The notes beneath the pieces were generated by a model. The model was not told the origin of the DNA and did no database searches. It worked only from the letters and a program-made list of their open reading frames with translations. A stretch of DNA of 64,000 nt from Galdieria partita (lineage: Eukaryota; Rhodophyta; Bangiophyceae; Galdieriales; Galdieriaceae), in NCBI GenBank assembly GCA_025991245.1, contig BQMJ01000003.1, forward strand, positions 186,001-250,000. Reading direction: 5' to 3'. This document shows, piece after piece, positions 31,301-41,800 of this stretch. Each line of letters starts with the position of its first letter. The stretch's first letter is position 1. The translations under genes and the position numbers were made by a program.

Positions 31301-31980
31301 CCTTTGGGCTTCCCGTTCTTCATGGATTTCTAGCTGCTTTCGGAAACAATGGCTCACAAAATAAGGAGGCAAGTAAAGCAACTGAATGCTACTTGAAGGA
31401 CGTGGTTAATGATTCTCCTCATATAATAACATTGCTTTTGAAAAATCTGCTACTTGTACTAACAAATGATATCGAAACTTGTCGGAACCTCATACCGATT
31501 ATTCGAATGTTGACTCTGATCTTGGAAACCATCACGAAATTTGATTCTGAAATGGAAACTGTTCTAAAAGATCTGTTTGTTTCTCTCATTCAACGCACAA
31601 AAGCTTCAAAAGACATCAACCTGCTCTTGGCTTTTATAGAAATGCTCGTGGAAGCCTTGGTTTGTAAGAATACTATTGGTCATGTTGCTAGTCAACGTCT
31701 CATGCTATACTTGCTTCATCCCTATGCCAAAGTGAGACAATTTGTTTCCGATAGGCTGCAAATCCAACTACTAACACACGAGGATCACTTTGTACGAACT
31801 CTCGGCGAAGACAACTATCAACAAGCTATAGAAATTTTAGAACAAGTGGGCTGGGATAAGAATTCTCCGACTATGCTTAAAGAAGAACGAAATCGGCTTT
31901 GCACAGCTTTTGGTCTTGACCCTCCATTGCGACAATGTCTTCGGAATAAGGAGACACTTCATGAGTCATCATCACCTTAA
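28384..31980 (+). CDS. TBCD: Tubulin-folding cofactor D (TBCD), 1198 aa
   Basis: This is an intronless gene. The ATG at 28384 (MQETLDVLLHELSW) is taken because the frame upstream starts at TTG. It is a HEAT/ARM solenoid with TBCD signatures: KVRGFKCIAKLLPSQVDDF, KHTVTRYSVAKGIGRICMRL, YLWHGVCLTIAECARRG, HTGSQVRDAACYVCWAFARS, NCRRAAAAALQELVGR and RGFLKALGYVPFRIL. TBCD captures beta-tubulin, joins the alpha-tubulin/cofactor E complex and acts with cofactor C as a GAP during heterodimer release. The length is normal for the family (about 1,200 aa). The stop codon shares TTAA with the stop of the convergent RING gene. Confidence 0.93.
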   Translation: MQETLDVLLHELSWIDFSSVSWPIDDLEKKRKETSDKLDHWCRTCDKFQDRPQLLDRQLSQLVTELAVRTKSGLETLQLYFKSFGTSNAKQEDLSLFCSSFIALYHLSKVRGFKCIAKLLPSQVDDFVTVLQLWKIFKEIWNFENFPWQVPYVLFLWQSKLSLLPFSIYDFDQFTEVSDESILIEDIINFAKQMLSVSSKIQYSAAYFLAKILTRQDTQSHLIVYLEDFLKLWEHCDTIDMSEISQIGNLRTIAWILEFGTRKSFDGTTERLLTTYFKIMNATTNIVIRHLCVKNIQRLALLFLPKKGASWLHKKRYIKIHDGASEAITENASQNTSSNDAIDEQIGSILATIMEALLQLLNDKHTVTRYSVAKGIGRICMRLPQNFSNQVLEMLISLVETDIGKHYGYLWHGVCLTIAECARRGIFGEEYLEVIVKFVSRALRYDFARGSLHTGSQVRDAACYVCWAFARSYDYCIPLMFLKVLVTSVVCVACTDRELNCRRAAAAALQELVGRTNHVSQGICLITTADYFSLSDLSESYLNILPTVASLDDEWYRVPLTDELINRKIGHWDPAIRQLASKSLAMVITKNSKFTWKNLQSTMEQIFIYMFSDEPAIRHGSLLSIYQLLHSIEDEAKLKSIMHPYYGQMVQFIQEQIDSTSLDYIQIATCQLLGCLFERKLFCEPQFIKKVIDTLQCENNDVQDAAAEAFGSICSYLCMERGNNESVDDVEQCIVDVVVGMISSIRSERTTKRRGFLKALGYVPFRILDYNVIGTDESLRMAIFAEFLKFGKKPTKLDIPGTLEEDSDQVVELKIACIQSATHFVIHILKSADANDVYSCAELEHVLQLLLGGMDDYTTGSRGDIGSWARITSMKCFSQLITSMNNQTKHKVEDLIKYGIDRLLRNCFERIDKTRLIAAETLRTLYNILEPYYLLKFELDTLQDVFHKFEPSLFLDYNRLFQSGILILKRNDSFGLPVLHGFLAAFGNNGSQNKEASKATECYLKDVVNDSPHIITLLLKNLLLVLTNDIETCRNLIPIIRMLTLILETITKFDSEMETVLKDLFVSLIQRTKASKDINLLLAFIEMLVEALVCKNTIGHVASQRLMLYLLHPYAKVRQFVSDRLQIQLLTHEDHFVRTLGEDNYQQAIEILEQVGWDKNSPTMLKEERNRLCTAFGLDPPLRQCLRNKETLHESSSP

Positions 31981-33047
31981 TTATTTGCATGACTGTGTAG
32001 ACCTTTAACCTGTAAAAAGGACTGGACCGATTGACGACAAATAGGACAGGAATTGGACTGAAATCGTAGCCTCTGTGCACATTCGGAACAAAGGCACATA
32101 TGTCTGCAAGGCAAAAGAGCAGTATCTCTTGGCTGTGATAAGCATACCGCACAATTTGCACCTTCTTCAGCATAGGAAGAACTTGACAAGCAACCATGTG
32201 ATGCTGCCGTACTGCCGCTGTCAATCCCATAGATTTCTTCCAACTCATAGATAACTCCATGAACAATAATTTTCTGTTTTATAACTTTCAAAGGTAATGT
32301 AGCAGGGGTTGATCGCTCTTTGTCAAGAGACAAATAAATATAATACCCTTCGATCTCTTCGTCTTTACCGGTTTCGGAACCACTTGTAACTCCTGCTTCC
32401 GTAGCGCCAGTGTGTCCATTATCGGATAAGTCACACCTAATTTCAACCACAACCGGATATTCATCTGTTTCACGATAAACAAGACTCTCTTTAGGCAGCT
32501 TGGAAAAGTCAAGAGCCTCCGTTTCTCCTTGACGATACGACTGACCAAGTCCCGCACAAAAGTGCTGCATCAAAGGCTTACTGCAACATTGTGAAGAAAA
32601 CGAAAGCAACTGCTTATCTTGGAATTCTTTCGCCAGGAAATATGTTCTGATTCCACAATCAACTAAAGTATCAAACTGAAACTGTAACACATAACACTTG
32701 GGCAAAGTGCTTGGAACCAACTGCAACGAGCTTTTCGAAACGCGTACCACATTTCTAACAGTTCGCTCGTGCACTACAGATGGAGGTGGAATCTTAAAGA
32801 ACCTGTGATCAAAATACAAAAGTAAAGAATCCTAGGATATACTCACTTCCAAAGCACTCGAGTTATATGGACTTAAACTTTCAAATACATTTTCTCCAAA
32901 GTTCCACGCAAGCTCCGAGTTGTAAAATAACGTTCGAGGGTTTATTTCGTTTCTCTGAGCAGCATTTTGTGGAGGTCGAGGTCCAAGTGTTCCGCTAGGC
33001 ACGTTTTGGTTGGAAGTAGCATTCCCATTTGACCAGTTATTGCCCAT
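31977..33047 (-). CDS. MGRN1/LOG2-type RING ubiquitin ligase, N-myristoylated, 338 aa
   Basis: The two exons, 33047-32847 and 32792-31977, are separated by a 54-nt intron. The protein starts MGNNWSNGNATSN, a good N-myristoylation signal once Met is removed. A DAR2-like beta domain follows (IPPPSVVHERTVRNVVRVSK, FQFDTLVDCGIRTYFLAKEF), then IYLSLDKERSTPATLPLKVI and KQKIIVHGVIYELEEIYGID. It ends with a C3HC4 RING: CAVCLSQPRDTALLPCRHMC, LCSECAQRLRFQSNSCPICR. This architecture is that of mahogunin/MGRN1 and plant LOG2/LUL ligases, which act at endosomal and plasma membranes. The TBCD stop overlaps its own stop by 3 bases. Confidence 0.88.
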
Positions 33048-33264
33048 TACCACTATGACAAACAAATAGGAATAGAGTTTTGTGATTCTAATGAATATAA
33101 ACTTATTTGCCAAATATCCTTCCAATGATATGTTCTCTCATTTGTGATAAAAAAACGATTGTCAAGTATTACTTATGATCCTCATCGATGACCCAATATA
33201 CTATAATTTTGGTTTTTGGTTTTGGGTTGACTAGGAACAGTATTTGGTTGGAGACACACAAGAT

Positions 33265-34086
33265 ATGGAACAAAACTTTCCCTTTCGATTGGGTTTCCTA
33301 GGTGGAGGTATTATGGCAGAAGCAATCATTCGAGGTATCATAGAGAAGAAACTTGTGGATCCTTCTGCTATCACTGTATACGACGTGGTCGAATCTCGCC
33401 TACAATTGTTTCAGAAAATAGGAGTAGGGACATGTAAAGACAGTTTTGAGCTATTACATTCTGACGTCATTGTTTTGGCAGTAAAGCCTGATGTTGTGCC
33501 TGAAGCGCTTAGGTCGGTGAAGGACGGTTGGAAACCGGAAAAGCACTTGTTGGTTTCTATTTGCGCAGGTGTAGCCCTTGCAACACTAGAATCGCATCTA
33601 GTTAGCAAATCGAGAGTAATTCGAGTTATGCCAAACACACCTTGTCTAGTTGGAGAAGCTGCAGTCGCCTTTTCTTGTGGTTCGTTTGCAACCGAAGACG
33701 ACCAAATTGTCGTAGAAAAGGTTTTCTCTTCAGTTGGATTAGCACAGCGTGTACCTGAGAAGTTATTAGATGCTGTAACAGGAGTGAGTGGAAGTGGACC
33801 AGCTTATGTCTACATGTTTATCGAAGCTTTGGCAGATGGTGGTGTTCTGAACGGCTTGCCTCGAGATGTTTCTCTGTCTTTAGCTACACAAACCGTTTTA
33901 GGTGCGGCTAAGATGGTGGCTACTGGTAACGAACATCCAGCGAAACTTCGCAATGCAGTGGAGTCACCTGGTGGCACAACAATCCATGGCACTTCAACTC
34001 TGGAAAAGCATCACTTTCGGAACGCTGTTATCCAAGCAGTAACTGCAGCTACAAGTAGAGCCAAGGAACTTGGTGGAAGCAAATAA
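33265..34086 (+). CDS. P5CR: Pyrroline-5-carboxylate reductase (P5CR/ProC), 273 aa
   Basis: This is a single exon from ATG 33265. The NAD(P)-binding site GFLGGGIMAEAIIRGI opens the protein. MPNTPCLVGEAA, DAVTGVSGSGPAYVYMFIEA, LADGG and VESPGGTTIHGTSTLE are diagnostic of P5CR. It reduces 1-pyrroline-5-carboxylate to proline, the last step of proline synthesis. The C-terminus AKELGGSK ends close to the family norm. No transit peptide is evident, so a cytosolic form is likely. The upstream TTG-initiated extension (from 33244) is not credible as a start. Confidence 0.93.
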   Translation: MEQNFPFRLGFLGGGIMAEAIIRGIIEKKLVDPSAITVYDVVESRLQLFQKIGVGTCKDSFELLHSDVIVLAVKPDVVPEALRSVKDGWKPEKHLLVSICAGVALATLESHLVSKSRVIRVMPNTPCLVGEAAVAFSCGSFATEDDQIVVEKVFSSVGLAQRVPEKLLDAVTGVSGSGPAYVYMFIEALADGGVLNGLPRDVSLSLATQTVLGAAKMVATGNEHPAKLRNAVESPGGTTIHGTSTLEKHHFRNAVIQAVTAATSRAKELGGSK

Positions 34087-34177
34087 ATATATCCTAAATG
34101 TAGCTGAAACTGTATTGGTTTAATAAACAAAAGAATGGCGAATATGCTGTTTATGTGAATTGCTAATTGGTTCGTTT

Positions 34178-35163
34178 ATGGAATGGTCGTATCTTCATTT
34201 TGGAAAGGTGAGCGACTTAAAAGTGTTGTATACAATCATTTTTATTCTTTAAAGAAAAATATATTATTGAGAGTAAAAAGAACTGGGACTTGTTTTATAA
34301 ACGTAATGGTGTTCGATTCTTTAGAGACAGGTAGTTGGAACTGGTAAGCTTCGTGAGTTGGCATATTCTAACGTTCCTCAAGATATTGGACTTTGAACGA
34401 GACTGAACAAGATGGATTTTATGATCTTCTTAAAAGTTGGACGGATGCTGCAGAAAGTGAAGGACGTGTTCTTTATATGCTGGAAGTTGGTTGTGGGGTT
34501 GGAAACACATTATTTCCCATTCTCGGTTTAAATAATTCCATTTGTTTCTATGCTTGTGATATTTCTGACGAGGCCATTCGACTGTTGCAAGTTAGTTTGT
34601 TTTCGCTTTGTCCACTTTGGTGTTGTATGATATGGCTGTATAGGAAAACCCAGTTTTTGATAGCAAGCGCATTCATTGTTTCGTCAGTGACGTTTCCAAG
34701 GAACCTCTGAGTTGTCATATAGGAAATGACACTCAAGTTGATGTCGCTATATTGTTCTTTTCACTTTCTGCTATCACACCAGCATATCACAAAGTTGTTG
34801 TTAATAATATAAGCAGCGTATTAAGACCTGGAGGTTGGATATTATTTCGAGACTTTTGTGAGGGTGACTTGGCACAAAGAAGGTTCTCAAAAGAAAATCA
34901 AGTGGACGATCAATGGTTCGTTCGTCAGGACGGAACTTTCTCCTATTTCTTTAGCATAGGTAACTTAAAGAGAGCAGTTTCAGTTTTGAGTTTGTTGAAA
35001 GTTCCGTGTAGACCAAGTTCAACAGTTGTTTGAAGCACAAGGACTGAAAACCGAAAATCTGAAGACCGTTGAAAGAAGAATAGAAAACAGGAAGCTGGGG
35101 AAAAGCATGGAACGTCGCTGGTTACAAGGCTGCTTTCAAAGGAAAGCCTCCAGTGATATGTAA
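34178..35163 (+). CDS. METTL2/6/8-type tRNA 3-methylcytidine methyltransferase, 254 aa
   Basis: Five exons are inferred: 34178-34207, 34272-34330, 34383-34590, 34644-34959 and 35012-35163, with introns of 64, 52, 53 and 52 nt. The joined protein reads [20 protein letters not shown] (the family's 'WD.FY..N...FFKDR..L' signature), [65 protein letters not shown] and [21 protein letters not shown]. This is the Trm140/METTL2/6/8 group that makes m3C at position 32 of tRNAs. No localisation signal is seen, so the METTL6-like cytosolic class is plausible. The splice phases and motif order give strong support. Confidence 0.87.
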
Positions 35164-35300
35164 CAAAAGTACACGTTCGGTACCATTGAGAATAAACCAA
35201 CTAGTCCAAAAAGTGGCTAATAGTCGGAGCCGAGAAAACTTTTGGATTCCCCAAAAACTCCTTCGAACGTTGTCCGTCGTCGAATCATTCACATTTAAGG

Positions 35301-35654
35301 ATGCCCAAACTGTTTGAGTTAACTGAAGATGCTTTTCTGGAACCAAAAGAGCCAACAGCTATAGAGAAGTTTCAGGCTCGCTTCGAAGAATTTAAAGAAG
35401 TGATAACCGAATCTGATACTTATCAACGTACTGCGGAAATTATGGAGTCAGTGACACATTATTCTAAAAGACTTTTGCGCTTTACTGGCAATTTGGCTTG
35501 GATTGGTGCAACCTCAGCCCTTGTCTTAGTAGTGCCTTTGGTTTATGAAATTGATAAAGAATTGGGAGCCTCAAGTGAAGGTGTTGGTTCTGCTGGGGAC
35601 GCCGGCGGTGTTAGTCAATCTGTAGCGCATTCTTCTACGAGCTCTGCCAAGTAA
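35301..35654 (+). CDS. TOM22: TOM22-like mitochondrial outer-membrane import receptor, 117 aa
   Basis: A short acidic N-terminus (LFELTEDAFLEPKEP) precedes a long helix (EKFQARFEEFKEVITESD) and one membrane span, residues about 65-85 (GNLAWIGATSALVLVVPLVY), ending EIDKELG. The 'G..AW...TSALVL.VPL.YE.D.E' segment is the conserved transmembrane block of TOM22/TOM9. The protein links TOM20 to the TOM40 pore and organises the complex. The Ser/Gly-rich C-terminal tail faces the intermembrane space. It begins at ATG 35301, is intronless, and is only 137 bp downstream of the METTL stop on the same strand. Confidence 0.82.
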   Translation: MPKLFELTEDAFLEPKEPTAIEKFQARFEEFKEVITESDTYQRTAEIMESVTHYSKRLLRFTGNLAWIGATSALVLVVPLVYEIDKELGASSEGVGSAGDAGGVSQSVAHSSTSSAK

Positions 35655-35865
35655 TTTGTTAGTGAATAAGTTAGAGCTGTAGCTTGTGCATATTTCGGAG
35701 AAACTGTCTCTGAGTAGTTTATAGTTCTGCTGCACTATAATACTGTTTCAAATCGCTCTTCAATTTTGTATGCAAGGTATAGAAAAATCATAACTGAAAG
35801 GAATTCCTTTTAAACTCATAAACATGCTAAACAGAAGCCTTTGAGAATTTTCTGCAAAGAGTCGT

Positions 35866-37763
35866 TTACTCGGCAATCTGTACATCTTCTTCCAAAATTT
35901 CCTGAAGAACTCCGCCTTTTCTCAGAAACTCTTCCAAAGTGAACATGACACGATATTGACCTCTTAACAATCTACGCAGATCTTTCAACCAAGACCTACC
36001 TGAAAAGCCATCTATCAACCGAACACAAATAAATACTCGAACCACAGTATATAGACACTCAAACTTTGTAGCTTCTTCTACATGATATTTGTTTGCTAAC
36101 AGACAATGAACTTCATTTAGGTCCTTCATGGCAGGCCCAAGTAATTGAGAACGAAAGATTTCTTCATCCAATAAAAGATCCTTCCAAGAATAAGGCCCTG
36201 CTAGAGGAACCAAAAGATCAATCAAATAATATGAACGATAGGAAGACTTGACTGATTCAGGCAGTGAAAATTCTCCATTTAACTGCAACAACAAGTCTGT
36301 CACAATATTCCGTTTCAGTTGTGGTGAGTTTAACAATTCCATCAAATACAACGCAACCCGTCCAAATGATCGCATACACCTCAAACTAAACTGCAAGAAC
36401 ATTTCAGCATCCTTACGTAAACAACGTGCAAGACAACGAGTCCATACTAACTCTGCCAAACTATTTCTATCCCAGAGGTTCTCTATAGATGGTACGGGTC
36501 TTTCCTTCTGCTTCTGATCTTCTTGTTTCACATTTCGTGAACTCGAAGATGACTTTGAAGGAACATTCTTTGACTTGCTCTGTAAAGCAATTCTAGAAAA
36601 AAACTGAATAAACCAATTGAGACAAATTTCCAACTGAATCGAACAAGCATAAATAATCATTTCATCCGAAGATTTGTGCATATATTCAATAACTGCTTCC
36701 ACAAATGATTTGCACTGCTTACAAAATACAGAGTTACAAAAGAAATAATCAAAGATACTATCCAACTTTTCAGACTTTTCCAAAAGCTGGTGCAATAATA
36801 TACTCAGTTCCATTAGTATGGGAAAAATAGGGTCTTTGTTCTTGCCTAGAATGCCATACAAAATTAGCAAAAAATCGAACTATCTGTGAAACTTGTCAAA
36901 CAACCTTCGGTATCTAGTAAACAGTTGATAAGGACTTGAATCAACTCACTGTCTAATCTCTCCAATAGCTTTGTATGAAAACGTGGTTCTAAAATAAGCA
37001 CGAGATCGAGCAAGTATTCAACATTTTCAACAAAATGTATCCAAAGATTACTCAGTTGAGATGGCTCCTCTTCTTCTCTTTCTTCTTTCCAAAAGTCGAT
37101 CAAATTCTTTGAACAAGATATTAACTGATTAACACGCTGTTGCAAAAACTGATTACTCGAAGCGCTGTTGTACAAGAATTGCTCCAGTTCCTTCTCTTGT
37201 AACCGATATATTTGCAGGATAACAAATCGAGCATTGACAGCAATCATGCGCTCTGAATTGTCAACTAGTCCAGCCGCGAGTTGATACAAGGGAAAGTATC
37301 CGCTTACAGAATCATATAAGAAACCAATAGTTTCCCCATCCAGTACAGAAGTTGTTGATTTTAAGAGATCCACAAAGTGCGACGCGACTTCTTCGTTATT
37401 CAAATCAAAGGAAAATTTTAGTATTTGGTTGAAAGCTTCCTTAGAAAGGATTCCAATCAGAATAGACTTTTCACGAATGTTTTGCAAAAGAAGGGACAAC
37501 GATGATAATACAGCACTCTGCAGAGAATGACTTGTTGGAAACTGTTTCAAACAAACAAGAAAGTTATTCACAACATTGTTCTCAAAGAAAATGATCCACA
37601 AGGATTGATTCTCTTGAGGAGTATATAGCGGTACTCGAGCAACTTGTGTGACAAAGTCGCTGAGTTGTGTATCAGTTGGGGCGACACCTTCTCCCTTGGC
37701 TCTGTATTCAACACTACTAGTGAAACGCTCACACAACTGACGATAATCTTCTCTTGCGTTCAT
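35866..37763 (-). CDS. CLEC16A: CLEC16A/TT9 (GFS9) FPL-domain protein, 616 aa
   Basis: Exon 1 is 37763-36893 and exon 2 is 36845-35866, with a 47-nt intron. The N-terminal FPL domain is clear: SLWIIFFENNVVNNFLVCLK, SLSLLLQNIREKSILIGILS, FDLNNEEVASHFVDLLKSTT, FPLYQLAAGL and MIAVNARFVILQIYRL. CLEC16A/Ema and its plant relative TT9/GFS9 act in endosome maturation, vacuolar trafficking and selective autophagy. The second half is helical with a Ser/Lys-rich linker (SKSSSSSRNVKQEDQKQKE) and aligns with the less conserved C-terminal part of the family. The ATG at 37763 is the first in the frame. Confidence 0.84.
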
Positions 37764-38120
37764 CGAAATATCGAATTCTCACCAAATCATATACAATTAG
37801 ACTTTATTTTCATACTGTTCCCATTTTCTGATTATTACTAACTGTTTTACATTCAAATATGCCATACTGTAGTAAAACGCTTCTTAGTACAGTACATCGC
37901 GAAACCCTTAACGATTTCCCCTCACAAGCAAAAGTACCCTATGCTTATCAACCCTTTCATTTCCCTCTTGTCCCATATTTTGGAGAAAACTAGAAAATTC
38001 GTAAAACTCAACATCTTCCAACTAAATACTAGCTCACATTTTAACAGAAAAGGGGCTCGAAAACTTCATCCATATCCAATAAACTCCATTATCACAGTAG
38101 CAAGCCACCAACTCATTTCG
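37764..38120. other. Intergenic region upstream of CLEC16A
   Basis: About 357 bases lie between the CLEC16A start and the end of the small SIAMESE-like gene, both on the minus strand. A plus-strand frame at 37941-38228 overlaps the gene's antisense and is not supported. No RNA gene or repeat is visible. Confidence 0.35.
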
Positions 38121-38491
38121 TCAATCCAGCTTGGAGACAAAGTGACTGAGTGCACAGTCCAATCGAAAACAGATAGTACGTCCCGGTCGCAACTTGCTCA
38201 ACTCGCCACAAGCAGAACACTTCCCTGACCAGCCGCAGTCCCCAGTTTCGGAAAAACCGTTTCTAGAAGACTTTACTGTAAAACCTTTTGAGCTCAAATA
38301 AACCAATATGTACTGAACAACTCACTCTCTCCAACTTCCAAGTTCTTTCCAATTCTATGAGGTTTCTTGTACCTTTTCCTAGGTGGAGATGGAGGTCTAT
38401 CTAGAGAAACTCGTATCGCTTGTGACCTTGGAGTCAAAAAGCCATCTTCATCACCATCTTCCTCCATATTCTGGATTTCCAAAGACCACAT
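38121..38491 (-). CDS. Small SIAMESE/SMR-like putative cell-cycle inhibitor, 106 aa
   Basis: Two exons, 38491-38326 and 38275-38121, are joined across a 50-nt GTGAGT..ACAG intron. Residues 10-42 read MEEDGDEDGFLTPRSQAIRV, then SLDRPPSPPRKRYKKP. This has the shape of motif A of plant SIM/SMR CDK inhibitors: acidic lead, TP.S....I, a short gap, then PP.P.K.R. The C-terminal half has two Cys pairs (SGKCSACGEL; CFRLDC) and no plant counterpart. SMR proteins bind CDK/cyclin D complexes and drive endoreduplication. A 14-bp perfect E2F palindrome lies 90 bp upstream of the ATG. Assignment rests on a short motif. The TP and SP sites alone would also fit a generic CDK substrate. Confidence 0.5.
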
Positions 38492-38871
38492 ATTTTCAAT
38501 AACAACACATGACTCACACCTTTAGCAAACAAGTTCAACAGTGGCAGTCAGGATCGATGGAAGCGCTCCCCCTTCCCAACTTTTGGCGCCAAAAACTATC
38601 GATCAACCAATCAGATCCCAAATTTCTACAAATGCATGCGTCATTTTTTTGCTTGAAGAGATGCAATTCGCAGCTCTTGCGAATAGCAATATGCATCTAT
38701 TCATTCCGCTTCAATTGTTCTGTTGTTCTTTCTTTGGTGCGAAATCGACTTGGATCATACGAAATAAAAAATTATTGGCATTTTTATAGAATAGTAAAGC
38801 TTATAAAGCCCTGTGGACATTAAAATAACTCCATAAGTTTAACCTTACGCAGATTCAACTCGAAATTATTG
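38492..38871. other. Intergenic region carrying the E2F palindrome
   Basis: About 380 bases lie between the small gene's start and the 3' end of SHPRH. Two overlapping plus-strand frames (38509-38823, 38541-38789) lack homology and are taken as chance. The region holds the palindrome at 38581-38594. Confidence 0.4.
38581..38594. promoter_or_regulatory. E2F/DP consensus palindrome TTTTGGCGCCAAAA
   Basis: A perfect 14-bp palindrome matching the ideal double E2F/DP site (TTTSGCGC on both strands), 90-103 bp upstream of the small gene's ATG. Known E2F targets are S-phase and cell-cycle genes. Occupancy is inferred. Confidence 0.6.
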
Positions 38872-41800
38872 CTATTGAGATGGAAACAACACGTAAAGGT
38901 CTTGTACAGTTAGACCATGTTCAGTTGACATGTCCTTATTACTTCTCACTCTAATAGCTTTGTTATTATCTTGAATTGAACTTGCTCTCTTTTTCCTTCT
39001 CAGTTCATCAATTTTCTCTTCAACAGTGTTTTCTATGAGGAAACGATGAACAAACGTTGGCTTCTTTTGACCAATCCGATGAACTCTACCTACTGCTTGT
39101 GCTTCTAAAGAGTCAGTTAACAGCGGCTCAATCAACAAAACGTGCGTAGCTTCAGTTAAATTCAAACCATTGCTCCCACTTCGTACTGGAAGTAACAGGA
39201 CCCGAATTTCAGAGTTTGTTCGAAATTTTTGAAGAACTGTATCAAAATTTTTTCCTCGCCTTTGTTCTGTCCGAATAAACATTACATTCAATCTCTCAAG
39301 TGCCCGAGAAACTATTTCAAGAACATCATTCCATTCTGAAAACACAATGCATTTTGCATCTGAATTCTGTTCTATAATCATTCTTAAATAAACTGCAACT
39401 ACAGAAAGTTTGGTACCAAAGGCATCCCGAAGACAATCACCTTGCATAAAATTCCAAAAGGAAGAAAGTTGCTGTAGAGTCAACGTCTCAGCATCTTCCA
39501 TATCACCATCAGTCATGCATATCCTGTCAATATTTCGTATACATGACACATCCTCACTATTTCTTTCAATGTAACACAATTCCTTTACAGCAACGCTCAC
39601 GCGACAAGATGGACAAGATATAAATGCATCGGATTCATTCTTTCTTTGAACTTCAACCTGTTCAGATACTCTTTGTTGAACTATATGAGATACACATTCA
39701 GCACAGAAACGATGACCACAAGGAAGAATCACGACTTGTGTTTCCAGCTCTCTCCAACATACTGGACAAGACTGTATTCCTAAAGCATCCTCTTTTCCAT
39801 CCTGACTACAATTCTCCTGTTCTGCTCTCAAACGTTTCAGAAAAAGCAATTGACTGCGTTTATATTGGAAGTCGACCTCTGCTGCGCCTTTGTCGTGTTC
39901 GAATTGTAATAAAAAACTATCGACTTGATTTGGACCTATTTGATACGAGTCAACATTATTTCTTTCCTGCTCTTGGCCAGGCAATTTAACTGAAATCCTC
40001 ATTTTGGCCATTTCGAGTTCATCCAACCCTGATAGAAAATCATGTTGCGCTTCAAAATAAACGTGACATTCACTAAATTCTTCCTTAAGTGCTTCTACTT
40101 CTTGAAAATACCGTTCCATATCCTTCAACCATGAGAACCGTTTGCGACAGTGTCTTCGTACGGAAGACTTTATAATCTTCAGAATCTGAATAAAAACAAG
40201 TCAGATTTATCGTTGAAAAAAGTCAGACTATCTACCTTTTCGATTTCACTTTGCAACCTGGCACCTTCATCACCTTCTGAGATAATACCATATCTTCCAT
40301 GAGTAGTGTTACCCCTTTTGCCAATATTTTTCGTACGAACCAAGAATAAACTACGTTCATACGCCATAAATTTCTCCTTGGCCATACAATGACGACATGC
40401 TGGACCATTACCTTCTACTCGACAATATCTGCAATTACCGGAAGCTAAGATTTCATCCCTTGTAGGTGTTCGAGCGCCTGGCAAGTTTTCTAATGTTTCC
40501 AACAACTCTAAGCGACGTTGATCTCTCTTTTCTAACTCATTTACCAAGACATACTGTAGACCTTCAAGACTATGGAAACGAGACGCTATGGATGTTTCGG
40601 CGAAAATTCCTTGAGAACCATAAAGCAATTGTGAGCGTATCTGCTCTATTATCTGATCCTCTAAATATTTGTTGTTGGCCACGTGTTCAGTTAAAACCTC
40701 CATCCACCAAGGAACTTTAGCACGTTTGGCAATAATCTCCTCACTCGACACTTTACTTGCTTCATACAATGACTTGGCTTTGGACAGTTTGGCGACCTTT
40801 TCAGACATATAACGTGCTTCTAGTTCCTGTACTTCAGTTCTATAATCGGACTCCTCCAACATTCTACCCACTGCTTTGTAACTGTCGAGATTCTCTTTCG
40901 TTGAAAGCTGATTATTCTCATTTATCTTTGAATCTATAACTTCCAATATTTGACTCAAATTGTGCAAAACATGCAACCTTTGTAAAGTATCCATAGTTAC
41001 ATGTTCTTCATTTTCTTTGGCAAAGCGCAGTACATTTCTGTAAATATCGACAGCCTTGGGAAGATTTTCTTGCAATATGTGTAAAGCCGCCAATCCATTC
41101 ATAGATGCAATATAAGAACGTTGGGCTTCTGCGACTTCTACAGTCCTTCTTTGAACGAGGGCTTCCAAAACTTCTTGCATTGTCATGGTACTTTTTTGCA
41201 GTACTCGAATGCCATCAGAACCAACTTGGGGATGACAACAAGCTTGCCGAAGTCTTAATAACCGGAAAAATAGCTTCTCGCCCATGATCCGATCCTTTGA
41301 AAAGTCTTCCAAGCTACTCATTCTGTCTTGAAATTTTCTCTGGCTACGGAAAAGACGTGACGCTTCTTCAGCACAAAGTTCGTACTGTCGCTCATAAAAA
41401 TGTCTCTCTATAGGACCAAATGACAATACTATCTTCTGAGTTAATTGTGGTGGGAGGTTTAACTCATTGTTCACAATATTTTTCGTATTCCTCCACACCA
41501 ATCGACCCACAAGTCGTCTCAAATTATAGTCTTTTCCATAACGAGCTGGTTTCCAAACAAAATGATTCCACCAAAAATAATCTTGAAAAGGGATAATTCT
41601 AAGGAACTTCAATAACCCGTGAAAGTCGGACATATCCCTATGAATAGGAGTGCCTGTCACACACCATCTGCGAGTTCCAATTAAGCCTTGTGCCATATCA
41701 GCTGCTCCAGACGAACCGCCTTCCACCATTTGAGCTTCATCCAAACAAATACGAAACCACTCGATCCTACAAAGTGGAGTCGGTACAGCTCGAAATACTT

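Noticed and set aside
38509-38823. 104-codon plus-strand frame over the E2F palindrome
   Set aside because: Low-complexity chance frame across a promoter, no homologue, no Kozak-like support.
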